Shown one piece after another: positions 56,664 through 64,000 of a stretch of DNA of 64,000 nt. Location: positions 304,851 through 368,850 of the forward strand of contig NZ_JBAKHX010000004.1 of assembly GCF_036906915.1 (NCBI RefSeq). The letters run 5' to 3'. Each line of letters opens with the position of its first letter. Position 1 is the first letter of the stretch. The notes under the pieces were generated by a model. It was not told the DNA's origin. It did no database searches and worked only from the letters and a program-made list of their open reading frames with translations. A program made the position numbers and the translations under genes. Origin of the DNA: Phytohabitans sp036906915 (GTDB lineage Bacteria; Actinomycetota; Actinomycetes; Mycobacteriales; Micromonosporaceae).

Positions 56664-58598
56664 GTGGACGCGTTTGGTTTACTTCCCGCCATGCCCGCAG
56701 CCTGGACCCCGTTCGTGCTGGCGCCGCTTGTGGCGTTCGCAGCCCTCGTGTACGCGGTCCGTCCGCACGCCGATGTCGTGGCGCCGCGGCGCCTGGCCGC
56801 TGTCTGGGCCGCGCTGGCCGTCGGGGCATACGCCGTGGTCAGTGTGGAGATTTTGGGAGCACTGCACGCGTTGACCGCTCCCGCGGTAGCGGCCGCCTGG
56901 ACGCTCGGGCTGGCCGCCGCGCTCGGGCTGGCGTGGCGGCGCCGCCGGCCCGTGACGGTGGAGCGCCCATCCTGGTCGAGGCCCGAGTGGCTCCTCGCCG
57001 GCGGCATCGGCGGCCTGGTTCTCGTCGAACTGGTGATCGCACTGCTCGCCGAGCCCAACAACTTCGACTCGCAGACGTACCACCTGCCCAAGGTCGAACA
57101 CTGGGCCGCGCAGGGCGACCTGGAGTTCTGGCCGACCGCGATCCACCGGCAGGTCGACATCCCGCCGGGAGCCGAGTACCTCCTGCTGCACCTGCGGCTG
57201 CTGACCGGCGGCGACTGGCTGCACAACCTCGTGCAGTGGGCCGCCGGCGCGGGCTGCCTGCTGGTGGCCTCGCGGATCGTCGCGCAGCTCGGCGGCTCGC
57301 GGCGGGCCCAGCTCATCACCGCGTTCGTCGCCGGCACCACGCCGATGGTGGCGCTACAGGCGACCAGTACCCAGACCGACCTGGTCGTCGCCGCCTGGTG
57401 CGGCTGCGTGGCCACGCTCGCGCTCGACGGCCTGTCGCGCCGGGCGTCGCCCGGCGCGGTGCTCGCGCTCGGCGCGGCCACCGGGCTTACTGCGCTCACC
57501 AAGACCAGCGGCCTGATCGGCGCCGGACCGATGCTGGTGCTGTGGGGGGTGGCCCAGCTCAGGCGGTCGGTGCTGAAGACGGCCGCCGCCGGGCTCGGTG
57601 TGATCGCGGTCGCGGCGGCCATCGTCGCCCCTTTCATGCTGCGCGTGTACGCCGAGTTCGGGCACCCGTTGGGACCACCACGGCTGCGGGACTCGATCCC
57701 GATGCAGCGCCACGACCCCGGCTCGATACTGGTCAACGGGCTAAGAATCGGGCATACCGCCCTGGATACCCCACTGTCTCCGCTGCGCACCGCAAGCGCC
57801 GACACGATCATCGGGTTCGCCGACCTGATCGGTGTGGACCCGCAGGACCGGGCCACCACGTTCGGGCGCACGGAGTTCCCGATCCGCGCCTGGTACCCCG
57901 ACGAGGATCGGGTCGCGTTCCCGATCGCGGGGACGCTGGTGCTGATCGGCGGCGTCGTCGCGCTCGCCCGGCCGCGCCGCGGCGTTGTCCGCGCCTACGC
58001 GACCGCCTGCGCCGCCACCGTCATCCTGCACTCCGCCATGATCAAGTGGCAGCCCTGGGGCAACCGGCTGCTCATGTACGCGCTCATCCTCGGGATACCC
58101 CTGGCGGGGCTGTGGCTCGACGCGGTGCTCACGCGGGCCAGCAGGCGCACGGCCAGGGCCGCCGTCGCCGCCGTGCTCGCCGCCTCGGCGCTGGCCGGGG
58201 TGCTCGCCGTCTCGTACGGCTTCCCGCGCCGCCTGGTCGGCACCGGCTCGTTGCTCACCACCGACTCCTGGGACACCCGGTTCCTGCGCCGGCCGGCCTG
58301 GGCGGACGAGTTCCGCTGGGCCGCCGGCCGGGTCGAGGCGGCCGGCGCCCAGCGCGTGGGTCTGGCGCAGCAGAACGACAACTGGGAGTACCCGTGGTGG
58401 TTGCTCCTGAAAGATCGGGAGATCGTGGCTCTTCAGTCCGTACTCCCGAAGCAGCCGCCCGCCGACCCGCGCTCGGTCGACGTGATCGTCTGCACCGGCG
58501 ACCGCCGCGCCTGCGACCGGCTCGTCCCCGACGACTGGCGCCTGGAGTGGCGCGGCTACGTCGGATACGCCGAACCTGTCACCGCTTCCGGGGGATGA
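56664..58598 (+). CDS. Polytopic membrane glycosyltransferase (GT-C, ArnT/PMT-like)
   Basis: The 644-residue protein has about 11 membrane helices and a GT-C-like periplasmic loop with EPNNFDSQTYHLPKVEHWAA near residue 130. That loop plausibly holds the catalytic acidic residue. Such enzymes use polyprenyl-phosphate sugars to decorate proteins or glycans at the outer face. The GT2 gene on the opposite strand could make its donor. The C-terminal soluble segment lies at about 540-644. GTG 56664 is used; a shorter start at 56691 (MPAAWTPFV) is also possible. Its end overlaps the convergent lipoprotein gene by 20 bases. Confidence 0.8.
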   Translation: MDAFGLLPAMPAAWTPFVLAPLVAFAALVYAVRPHADVVAPRRLAAVWAALAVGAYAVVSVEILGALHALTAPAVAAAWTLGLAAALGLAWRRRRPVTVERPSWSRPEWLLAGGIGGLVLVELVIALLAEPNNFDSQTYHLPKVEHWAAQGDLEFWPTAIHRQVDIPPGAEYLLLHLRLLTGGDWLHNLVQWAAGAGCLLVASRIVAQLGGSRRAQLITAFVAGTTPMVALQATSTQTDLVVAAWCGCVATLALDGLSRRASPGAVLALGAATGLTALTKTSGLIGAGPMLVLWGVAQLRRSVLKTAAAGLGVIAVAAAIVAPFMLRVYAEFGHPLGPPRLRDSIPMQRHDPGSILVNGLRIGHTALDTPLSPLRTASADTIIGFADLIGVDPQDRATTFGRTEFPIRAWYPDEDRVAFPIAGTLVLIGGVVALARPRRGVVRAYATACAATVILHSAMIKWQPWGNRLLMYALILGIPLAGLWLDAVLTRASRRTARAAVAAVLAASALAGVLAVSYGFPRRLVGTGSLLTTDSWDTRFLRRPAWADEFRWAAGRVEAAGAQRVGLAQQNDNWEYPWWLLLKDREIVALQSVLPKQPPADPRSVDVIVCTGDRRACDRLVPDDWRLEWRGYVGYAEPVTASGG

Positions 58599-59061
58599 CG
58601 ACCAGCCGAGCGACCGTGCGGTCACCGTCCTTCGCGCCCGCGACGCCGACCTCGGTGCCGACCTTCACGTCACTCGGCTGAATCGAGTCGCGGCGCTCGC
58701 GCACCCGCAGGTCATCGCCGAACGTCCACTCGACGGTGTGGCCGTCGGTCGACTTCACGGTCAGCGAGTCGTCGCCGATCGCGGTCACCTCGCCGCGCTG
58801 CACGACCACGGTCTTAGGGCCGTTCCTGGTCTCAACGACGATCTCGCCGTGGATGGTGTTCTTCCGCAGGAACCCTCGTATCCGCGGGCGGTCTCGCCTG
58901 TCATTGTCGGTGGGCGTGGCGGTCGGCGTGGGATCCGCCGCCTCGAACCCGATGGCGGACAAGGCCGCCTGCTCGACGTCGAGCGAGACGGGCTTCGCTC
59001 CGCACCCCGCCAGTCCCAGGGCCAGCACACCGGCCGCCGCGACGAGAACCAGACGCTTCAT
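58579..59061 (-). CDS. Lipoprotein with DUF5666-like domain
   Basis: The 160-residue product has a lipobox signal (MKRLVLVAAAGVLALGLAGC, Cys20) followed by a Pro/Thr linker and a beta-rich DUF5666-like domain (VVVQRGEVTAIGDDSLTVKS, DGHTVEWTFGDDLRV). ATG 59061 has AAGGGAG upstream. It lies 70 bases after the sensor-kinase gene on the same strand and may belong to its operon. The function is unknown; an envelope sensor or accessory role is plausible. Confidence 0.85.
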   Translation of the reverse strand: MKRLVLVAAAGVLALGLAGCGAKPVSLDVEQAALSAIGFEAADPTPTATPTDNDRRDRPRIRGFLRKNTIHGEIVVETRNGPKTVVVQRGEVTAIGDDSLTVKSTDGHTVEWTFGDDLRVRERRDSIQPSDVKVGTEVGVAGAKDGDRTVARLVVIPRKR

Positions 59062-59131
59062 CGGTCTCCCTTCCGTACCTGCTCCCGCATCTGTTGGAGC
59101 ACCAGCGTCGGCGAGAGGCACGAGCGCACCG

Positions 59132-60487
59132 TCAAGCCGATGTACGGGTTTCGTAAGAGGGCAGCGTGACCGTGAAACGGGCCCCGCCTTCCGGGGCGTG
59201 TCCCGCCTCGATCGTGCCGCCCAACCGGCGTACCAGGCCGGCAGCCAGCGCCAGCCCCAGCCCGCTGCCCACCTTCCGTACCCCTTCGTAGCGCTGCCGC
59301 AGCGCGCCGCGCTCGAACGCGACCGCCAGGTCGTCGTCGGTCAGGCCGGGCCCGCCGTCACGCACCTCCACCACCCCGTGCGGGCGCGCGGCCACCACGA
59401 GTGGGGCTCTCGCCGGCAGGACGCGCAGGGCGTTCTCCAGTAACCCGTCCAGGACCTGCCGGATCCTCCCCGGGTCGGTGTGTGCAGGGATGTCGCCGTC
59501 CGGCGCCTCGACCCTCAGCTCGATGCCGGCGGCCTCACACCGCGGACGCCACGCCTCGGCGGCGCCCCGGACCAGCCCGGCCAGGTCGACCGGCACCGGA
59601 TGCAGCGGGAAGTCGGCCGCCTCCAGCCGGGCCAGCGCCAGGAGATCGCCGACGAGCCCGTCGAGGTGCCGCGCCTCGGCCAGCATGGTCTTGCCCGCCC
59701 GCTGGGCCCCCTCGGCGGCCACCACGCCGTCGGCCAGCGCCTCGGCGTACCCACGGATCGCGGTCAGTGGCGTGCGCAGCTCGTGCGAGACCGACAGCAG
59801 GAACTCCCGCTGCCGCCCCTCGCTGGTGGCCAGCGCGGCGGCGAGATCGTTGAGCGCGTACGCCAGATCGGCCGCCTCCCGCGGCGGCTCCACCGGTACC
59901 CGGATACCCCGGTCGCCCGCGCGCAGCCGAGCGGCCGCGGCGGCGGCGTTGCGGATCGGGCGCGCCAGCCGCCGGGCGAGCAGCGCGCCGGCGACCACGC
60001 CAGCCATCAGCCCGGCGAGCAGCGGCAGCCACAGGCCGCGCAGCACCCCGAGCCAGACCCGTCGGGCGGCCGGCTTGGCCAGCACGACGCCGTTTCCGCC
60101 CGGCAGGGCACGACCGACCACAATGGACCGCTCGCCGGAGACGAGCCGCCGGCCGGTGAAGTTCCTGCCACTGGCCACGCGGGAGACCACCTGCTGCGGC
60201 AGGCCCGGCCGATCCGCCTGTCCGGCGCGGATCAGGTACGCGTCGATGCCCTGGTTGCGCAGCTGCCGGATGACCCGGTCCTCGTCGGCGCCGCGCCCCC
60301 GGTCGAGCCGTGGGCGGAGCACCTCGGCGGTCAGCCGCGCCTGTGCGATGAGCTCCTGGCGGGCTTCGCGATCCTCCGAGCGCACGGTGACGGGTACCGA
60401 AATCAGCACGGTGACAAGCACCGAGACGACCGCCACCGCGCAGCCCGAGAGGATCGCTCGGGCGGTCAGGGTGCCGGACTTACGCAT
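59132..60487 (-). CDS. Sensor histidine kinase (HAMP, HisKA, HATPase)
   Basis: The 451-residue kinase has two membrane helices (about residues 8-30 and 155-180) enclosing a periplasmic sensor region of about 125 residues. A HAMP linker (RRLARPIRNAAAAAARLRAG) and the HisKA domain follow, with the phosphoacceptor His in SVSHELRTPLTAIRG. The ATPase domain has DGLLENALR, DGGPGLTDDD and GSGLGLALAAGL. All core motifs are intact. ATG 60487 overlaps the stop of the response-regulator gene by eight bases. The signal sensed is unknown. Confidence 0.92.
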   Translation of the reverse strand: MRKSGTLTARAILSGCAVAVVSVLVTVLISVPVTVRSEDREARQELIAQARLTAEVLRPRLDRGRGADEDRVIRQLRNQGIDAYLIRAGQADRPGLPQQVVSRVASGRNFTGRRLVSGERSIVVGRALPGGNGVVLAKPAARRVWLGVLRGLWLPLLAGLMAGVVAGALLARRLARPIRNAAAAAARLRAGDRGIRVPVEPPREAADLAYALNDLAAALATSEGRQREFLLSVSHELRTPLTAIRGYAEALADGVVAAEGAQRAGKTMLAEARHLDGLVGDLLALARLEAADFPLHPVPVDLAGLVRGAAEAWRPRCEAAGIELRVEAPDGDIPAHTDPGRIRQVLDGLLENALRVLPARAPLVVAARPHGVVEVRDGGPGLTDDDLAVAFERGALRQRYEGVRKVGSGLGLALAAGLVRRLGGTIEAGHAPEGGARFTVTLPSYETRTSA

Positions 60488-61169
60488 CGGCCGCGTATCC
60501 GACGCCGCGGTACGTGCGGACCACGGCCGCACCGTCACCGAGCTTGGCGCGCACCTGCGCCACGTGCACGTCGACGGTGCGCGTACCGGCCTGCGCGCCG
60601 TACCCCCACACGCTGGCCAGCAACTCCTCGCGCGTGAACACCCGACCGGGCCGGCCCATCAGGCGCGCCAACAGGTCGAACTCGGTCGACGTCAGCCGCA
60701 CCGGCGCACCGTCCACTGTGACCATACGGCGGCCGGGGTCGAGCGTCACGGGGCCAACGGTGTGGGGCCGCTCCTCGGGCGTACCGGCCGTGCGGCGCAG
60801 CACGGCGCGCACGCGGGCGACCAGTTCCCGGGGGCTGAACGGCTTGGTGACGTAGTCGTCGGCGCCCAGTTCGAGACCGACGATCCGGTCGACCTCGTCG
60901 TCGCGGGCGGTAAGGAAGATGACCGGCGTCCAGTCGCCGCCCTCCCGCAACCGCCGGCAGATCTCCGTGCCGTCGATGCCGGGCAGGGCGATGTCGAGAA
61001 CGCACGCGACCGGCCGGAGCCGCCGCGCGGCCACCAGACCGGCGTCGCCGTCCCGTTCCACGTGCACGCCGAAGCCCTCGCGGACCAGGTACATGCGGAT
61101 CAGATCGGCGATCGACCGCTCGTCCTCGACCACGAGGACCAGGCCCTTCGTGGGGTTCACGGGCACCAT
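60480..61169 (-). CDS. OmpR/PhoB-family response regulator
   Basis: The 229-residue regulator has a receiver domain with the phosphoacceptor Asp in CVLDIALPGIDG, TAR and DDYVTKPFSPRELV, followed by a winged-helix DNA-binding domain (LTSTEFDLLARLM, RTVDVHVAQVRAKL). It is co-transcribed with the kinase and probably the lipoprotein gene. The start is placed at ATG 61169 (MVPVNPTKGLVLV); GTG 61181 would add four residues. Its targets are unknown. Confidence 0.92.
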   Translation of the reverse strand: MVPVNPTKGLVLVVEDERSIADLIRMYLVREGFGVHVERDGDAGLVAARRLRPVACVLDIALPGIDGTEICRRLREGGDWTPVIFLTARDDEVDRIVGLELGADDYVTKPFSPRELVARVRAVLRRTAGTPEERPHTVGPVTLDPGRRMVTVDGAPVRLTSTEFDLLARLMGRPGRVFTREELLASVWGYGAQAGTRTVDVHVAQVRAKLGDGAAVVRTYRGVGYAADA

Positions 61170-61220
61170 GATGCCCGCCACAAGGCGACGAGGATGTTCG
61201 GATCAGGTACGGATTTCGCA

Positions 61221-61254
61221 TCGGGGGGCGTCCTCGCGGCAGGACGCCCCCCGA
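61221..61254. terminator. Hairpin between the PH-like gene and the response-regulator gene
   Basis: TCGGGGGGCGTCCT and AGGACGCCCCCCGA form a perfect 14-bp stem around CGCGGC. It follows the PH-like gene by six bases on the minus strand. No T-tract follows. Confidence 0.75.
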
Positions 61255-61259
61255 CCGCG

Positions 61260-61754
61260 TCAGGCGGCAGCCGGCACGGGTGGCGCCATCGGCGCCTGGA
61301 CTCGCGGTGCCTCGTGGACGCGCTGTGCCATCGACCGGGGACGGAAGGCGTGGCTGAGCAGGGCGTCCAGGTGCCATACCTGCTTCGGGTGACCAGTCTT
61401 GATCCAGAACCGTTCGCGCACACCGTCGATGGCGGTGGCGGCAAGCTCGACCGCGGAGAGGCGCGTGTCCGGATTCCAGGTGACGTTGCTGAGGTGACGC
61501 AGTTCGGTGTTCAGGTGCAGCCGCAAGCGGTGCAGCATGCGAGTCTCCTGCGTGACCACCAGGCGGCGGTACGTCAACAGCAGCAGGAACTCGCCGTGCA
61601 TCGGGCGATCGGGCCGTAGGCAACGGCTGACGAGCACGGTCGCGTCGTCGGCTTCCACACAGCGCCGGAAAATCGGCATGTGGCGGCTCACGGTCGGGAT
61701 GGCGACCCCGGCTTCGGCGGCTGCGGGCAAGAACGTTCGTGAGAAGACGTCCAT
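61260..61754 (-). CDS. Uncharacterised protein, possibly PH-like
   Basis: The 164-residue product begins MDVFSRTFLPAAAEAGVAIP and has a beta-strand/helix pattern (EFLLLLTYRRLVVTQETRML, HLNTELRHLSNVTWN) that recalls small bacterial PH-like domains. An amphipathic helix with ATAIDGVRERFWI and an Ala/Pro tail follow. There is no signal peptide. It is a single-gene unit with a hairpin terminator. No function can be assigned. Confidence 0.65.
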   Translation of the reverse strand: MDVFSRTFLPAAAEAGVAIPTVSRHMPIFRRCVEADDATVLVSRCLRPDRPMHGEFLLLLTYRRLVVTQETRMLHRLRLHLNTELRHLSNVTWNPDTRLSAVELAATAIDGVRERFWIKTGHPKQVWHLDALLSHAFRPRSMAQRVHEAPRVQAPMAPPVPAAA

Positions 61755-61792
61755 GCTGCGTTTAACGACGTGCTAACGGGATATGTCGCGGC

Positions 61793-62926
61793 TTACCGGA
61801 GAAGTTCCACGATCGTTGCGTTTGCCATCCCGCCGCCCTCGCACATCGTCTGCAAGCCGTAACGGATGTCGTTGTCACGCATGTGTTGCAGCATCGTCGT
61901 CATGATGCGGGCGCCGGAGCCTCCGAGCGGATGCCCCAATGCGATCGCGCCGCCGCGGGGGTTGAGCCGATCGGGATCCGCCTCCGTCTCGGCCAGCCAC
62001 GCGAGCGGTACCGGCGCAAAAGCCTCATTCACCTCGTACACGCCGATCTCCTCGATGCCCAGCCCCGCGCGGCGCAGCGCCTTTGCAGTGGCCGGAATCG
62101 GTGCCGTCAGCATGATGACCGGGTCGTCCGCGGCGACCACCGCGGTGTGGATGCGGGCCAGCGGCCGCAGGCCCCGCCCGCGCGCCCACTCCGATGTGGT
62201 GACCGCCAGCGCGGCGGCGCCGTCGGAGATCTGCGAAGCCGAACCGGCCGTCACCACGCCGTCCGGCTTGAACGGCGTCGCCAGCTCGCCCAGCTTCGCC
62301 AGCGACGTGTCGCGACGCACGCCCTCATCGGTGTCGACCCCGCCGATCGGCGCGATCTCCTCCTTGAACGCGCCCGCGTCCTGCGCGGCCGCCGCCTTCT
62401 CGTGGCTGGCGAGCGAGTACTCGTCGAGCTGAGTCCGCGAAAAGCCCCACCGCTCAGCGAGCATCTCGGCGCCGACGCCCTGGCTGAAACCCTGATCGCC
62501 GTACCGCTCCCGGATCCCCTCGCCGAACGGCCACGCCCCCGCCGCGCTCGACCCCATCGGCACCCGCGTCATCGACTCCACGCCGCCGGCCACCACCAGG
62601 TCGGCGTGCCCGGCGAGCACGGTCGCGGCCGCGAAGTGCAGAGCCTGCTGGCTGGAGCCGCACTGCCGGTCAAGGGTCGTGCCGGGCACCGACTCCGGCC
62701 AGCCCGCGCCGAGCACGGCATTGCGCCCGACGTTCCACGACTGCTCGCCCACCTGCGAGACGCAGCCCCACACAACATCGTCCACGTCCGCCGGATCGAG
62801 CCCGCCGCGCTCGGCGAGCGCCTGCAGCACGTGCGCCGACAGGTCGACGGGATGGATGCCAGCCAGGCCCCCCTTGCGCCGGCCGACCGGGGTGCGCACG
62901 GCGCCGACGATGACCGCGTCTCTCAT
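61793..62926 (-). CDS. Acetyl-CoA acetyltransferase / thiolase
   Basis: The 377-residue enzyme has the thiolase nucleophile Cys89 in TTLDRQCGSSQQAL, the NEAFAPVPLAWLAE segment, the His of NPRGGAIALGHPLGGSG and the C-terminal CEGGGMANATIVE with the second catalytic Cys. It would catalyse thiolysis or condensation of acyl-CoAs. ATG 62926 (MRDAVIVGAVRTPVG) is chosen; the long frame upstream to 63316 is spurious. The promoter is probably leaderless (TAGTGT 62935-62940). It belongs functionally with acyl-CoA oxidation, but the shared 16-bp operator is not seen here. Confidence 0.92.
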   Translation of the reverse strand: MRDAVIVGAVRTPVGRRKGGLAGIHPVDLSAHVLQALAERGGLDPADVDDVVWGCVSQVGEQSWNVGRNAVLGAGWPESVPGTTLDRQCGSSQQALHFAAATVLAGHADLVVAGGVESMTRVPMGSSAAGAWPFGEGIRERYGDQGFSQGVGAEMLAERWGFSRTQLDEYSLASHEKAAAAQDAGAFKEEIAPIGGVDTDEGVRRDTSLAKLGELATPFKPDGVVTAGSASQISDGAAALAVTTSEWARGRGLRPLARIHTAVVAADDPVIMLTAPIPATAKALRRAGLGIEEIGVYEVNEAFAPVPLAWLAETEADPDRLNPRGGAIALGHPLGGSGARIMTTMLQHMRDNDIRYGLQTMCEGGGMANATIVELLR

Positions 62927-62934
62927 ATTCACCG

Positions 62935-62951
62935 ACACTACTCTGGAGTAG
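62935..62951. promoter_or_regulatory. Palindrome over divergent -10 boxes of the thiolase and PH genes
   Basis: CTACTCTGGAGTAG (62938-62951) covers a plus-strand TACTCT (62939-62944, seven bases before GTG 62952). It partly overlaps a minus-strand TAGTGT (62935-62940, eight bases before ATG 62926). A single regulator could control both. Confidence 0.4.
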
Positions 62952-63365
62952 GTGGATGCCTGTAGCTGGCGCGTGCCCCGCAAGATCCCGATCGTCAAGT
63001 TCACGGCCGCGGCCGGCGTGCTGGCCATCGGGCTGCTCTTCGACGACGGCGACGTGGTACGACTCGTGCTGGCCGCGATGGTCACCGCCGGGCTCGCCGG
63101 CTGGGGGGCGCGCGATCTGATCGCGCCGGTGCGGATCGCCGCCGACACTGACGGACTCACGGTGGTCACGGGCCTCGCCGGCCGTCGCCGGCTGGCCTGG
63201 TCGCAGATCGAGGGGGTACGCGTCGACACCCGACCGCGGCTGGGAATGCGCACCGAGACCCTGGAGATCGACGCCGGCGACACGATCCTCCTGTTCTCCG
63301 AGTCCGACCTGGGCACCCCACCGTCCGACGTGGCAGCAACCCTGTCCCGCCTATCCCCGCCCTAG
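62952..63365 (+). CDS. Membrane protein with PH-like domain
   Basis: The 137-residue product has two membrane helices (about residues 15-30 and 38-55; KFTAAAGVLAIGLLF and LVLAAMVTAGLAGWGA). A beta-rich PH-like domain of the bacterial bPH6 type (IAADTDGLTVVTGLAGRRRL, AWSQIEGVRVD, TLEIDAGDTILL) follows. GTG 62952 follows a TACTCT -10 by seven bases, so it may be leaderless; GTG 62973 is an alternative. The function is unknown. Confidence 0.78.
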   Translation: MDACSWRVPRKIPIVKFTAAAGVLAIGLLFDDGDVVRLVLAAMVTAGLAGWGARDLIAPVRIAADTDGLTVVTGLAGRRRLAWSQIEGVRVDTRPRLGMRTETLEIDAGDTILLFSESDLGTPPSDVAATLSRLSPP

Positions 63366-63406
63366 CCCCGCCCCCGCGCGGCGCGGCGCTCCGCGGCCCT
63401 TCTGCC

Positions 63407-63488
63407 GTCGATCAAGGGCAAATGCACGTGGTTCGATCTCTTTTCCGCGTGCATTTGCCCTTGATCTGTGCAGATCTCCTTGATCGCC
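63407..63488 (-). repeat. Dispersed palindromic element, copy C
   Basis: This copy has near-perfect 22-base arms (63410-63431 and 63445-63466, GATCAAGGGCAAATGCACGT type) and the extra CGATCAAGG leader at the right, so it reads on the minus strand. The loop contains GAGATC on that strand. It follows the PH-domain gene stop by 42 bases. Confidence 0.85.
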
Positions 63489-63925
63489 GGGCGGTGCGGC
63501 GTGGTCTGCTCGGCGCTCGGGCGACCACCTTCCACACCGCGCAGGTGCGACCGCAGCGGCGACGCCATCTGATCTTGGAAAGTCCGGGAGCAACCCCTAC
63601 TCGACAAGATCGCGCTGCCCCGCGCCATCACGGACGCGGGGTGCCGAGCGGGCTGCATCGGCGCCGCGCGACGTGCGGTGGCGGGGAATTAGCAGCATCG
63701 ACGCGGCCCTGAGGCTGCGGAGCACACCCAGACGCCGCGCCACCACAAACGCCGCGCCACCACAAACGCCGCGCCACCACAAACGCCGCCGCTTGCCATG
63801 CTCCCCACGGCCATGCGGCGGTTCCAGCGCCCGCTGGGCGCCCGCGCCGATGAAGGAAAGGCCAGGCCACTCGGGGACGCGCGGATCGCCCGAAGCGGCG
63901 GCGCCACAGGGCGCGGCGCCTGCGG
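63489..63925. other. Gene-free interval between two palindromic elements
   Basis: These 437 bases lie between copies C and D, which face each other in opposite orientation. Open frames here have no ribosome binding site or recognisable sequence. A three-unit tandem repeat lies at 63734-63784. No gene or promoter is convincing. Confidence 0.5.
63734..63784. repeat. Three tandem 17-bp units
   Basis: GCCGCGCCACCACAAAC occurs three times in perfect tandem, followed by a partial unit. It is a short minisatellite in non-coding DNA. Confidence 0.85.
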
Positions 63926-64000
63926 CGATCAAGGGCTTTTGCATGGATCAAGGGCGAATGCACGTGGTTTTGAGATCGAACCACGTGCGTTTGCCCTTGA
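63926..64000 (+). repeat. Dispersed palindromic element, copy D (cut by window end)
   Basis: The leader CGATCAAGGGCTTTTGCAT and a palindrome starting GATCAAGGGCGAATGCACGT with loop TTTTGAGATC follow the common pattern. The right arm runs to the last base, so the end is outside the window. Confidence 0.85.

Noticed and set aside
63734..63784. Short repeats as a CRISPR array
   Set aside because: The units are directly tandem with no spacers, and no cas genes are present.
63597..63944. Open frames on the minus strand in the right-end interval
   Set aside because: They run through the 17-bp tandem repeat and palindrome, show no ribosome binding site and have no protein-like sequence.

Overview
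The window is very GC-rich actinobacterial DNA. The order crgA, DUF881 gene, class E sortase, pabA/trpG, then pknB-pknA-pbpA-rodA-pstP-fhaB-fhaA and tRNA-Leu is the arrangement found close to oriC in Actinobacteria. A Pro-rich LppU/SCO3897-type protein, a secreted cellulose/chitin-active LPMO and the style of the intergenic palindromes suggest a filamentous member of the Micromonosporaceae. The family-level placement is an inference.

Layout. 1-469: 5' part of a secreted or anchored Pro-rich protein. 802-4189: three-gene operon for the E1alpha, E1beta and E2 of a 2-oxoacid dehydrogenase. 4251-8816: palindromic repeat, a 45-aa small protein, a long Pro-rich membrane protein and an AA10 LPMO with CBM2. 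8919-13702: thioredoxin/NHL protein, pxpACB oxoprolinase operon and a hemolysin III-type membrane protein. 13705-19664: two DUF6458 membrane proteins, SixA-like phosphatase, acyl-CoA dehydrogenase, SpoIIE-type phosphatase, RlpA-like protein and a phosphoribosyltransferase. 19672-21073: a collapsed 1.3-kb integrative element in tRNA-Gly, bounded by 44-bp direct repeats and carrying a VapBC-like pair whose toxin has a stop codon. 21188-28421: M43 protease, flavin-fold protein, dcd under a perfect SOS box, and a cell-wall hydrolase island (two NlpC/P60 proteins, one behind a c-di-AMP riboswitch, and an amidase). 28530-36338: two CNNM/CorC proteins, VanZ-like protein, EtfD-type Fe-S oxidoreductase and an M4 protease. 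36400-49451: the oriC-proximal division and Ser/Thr-kinase block, interrupted by a damaged HicAB pair and two DnaA-box-like sequences. 49591-58598: a glycan or unusual-sugar locus (epimerase, WecG-type glycosyltransferase, GH88-like hydrolase, SDR, SoxR, split transketolase, GT2 and an ArnT-like membrane protein). 58579-63365: lipoprotein with two-component system, PH-like proteins and thiolase. The last 600 bases hold two more copies of the palindromic repeat.

How it fits together. The PknA/PknB kinases, PstP phosphatase and FHA proteins would control PbpA/RodA-driven wall synthesis, with CrgA and sortase nearby. The hydrolase island remodels the same wall and is probably under c-di-AMP control. 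An identical 16-bp operator overlaps the promoters of the acyl-CoA dehydrogenase and of the EtfD-type gene 17 kb away, which suggests one regulator joins acyl-CoA oxidation to its electron outlet. The most distinctive unexplained element is an ~80-bp asymmetric palindrome present four times (4251, 21188, 63407, 63926). No CRISPR array, rRNA operon or intact insertion sequence was seen.
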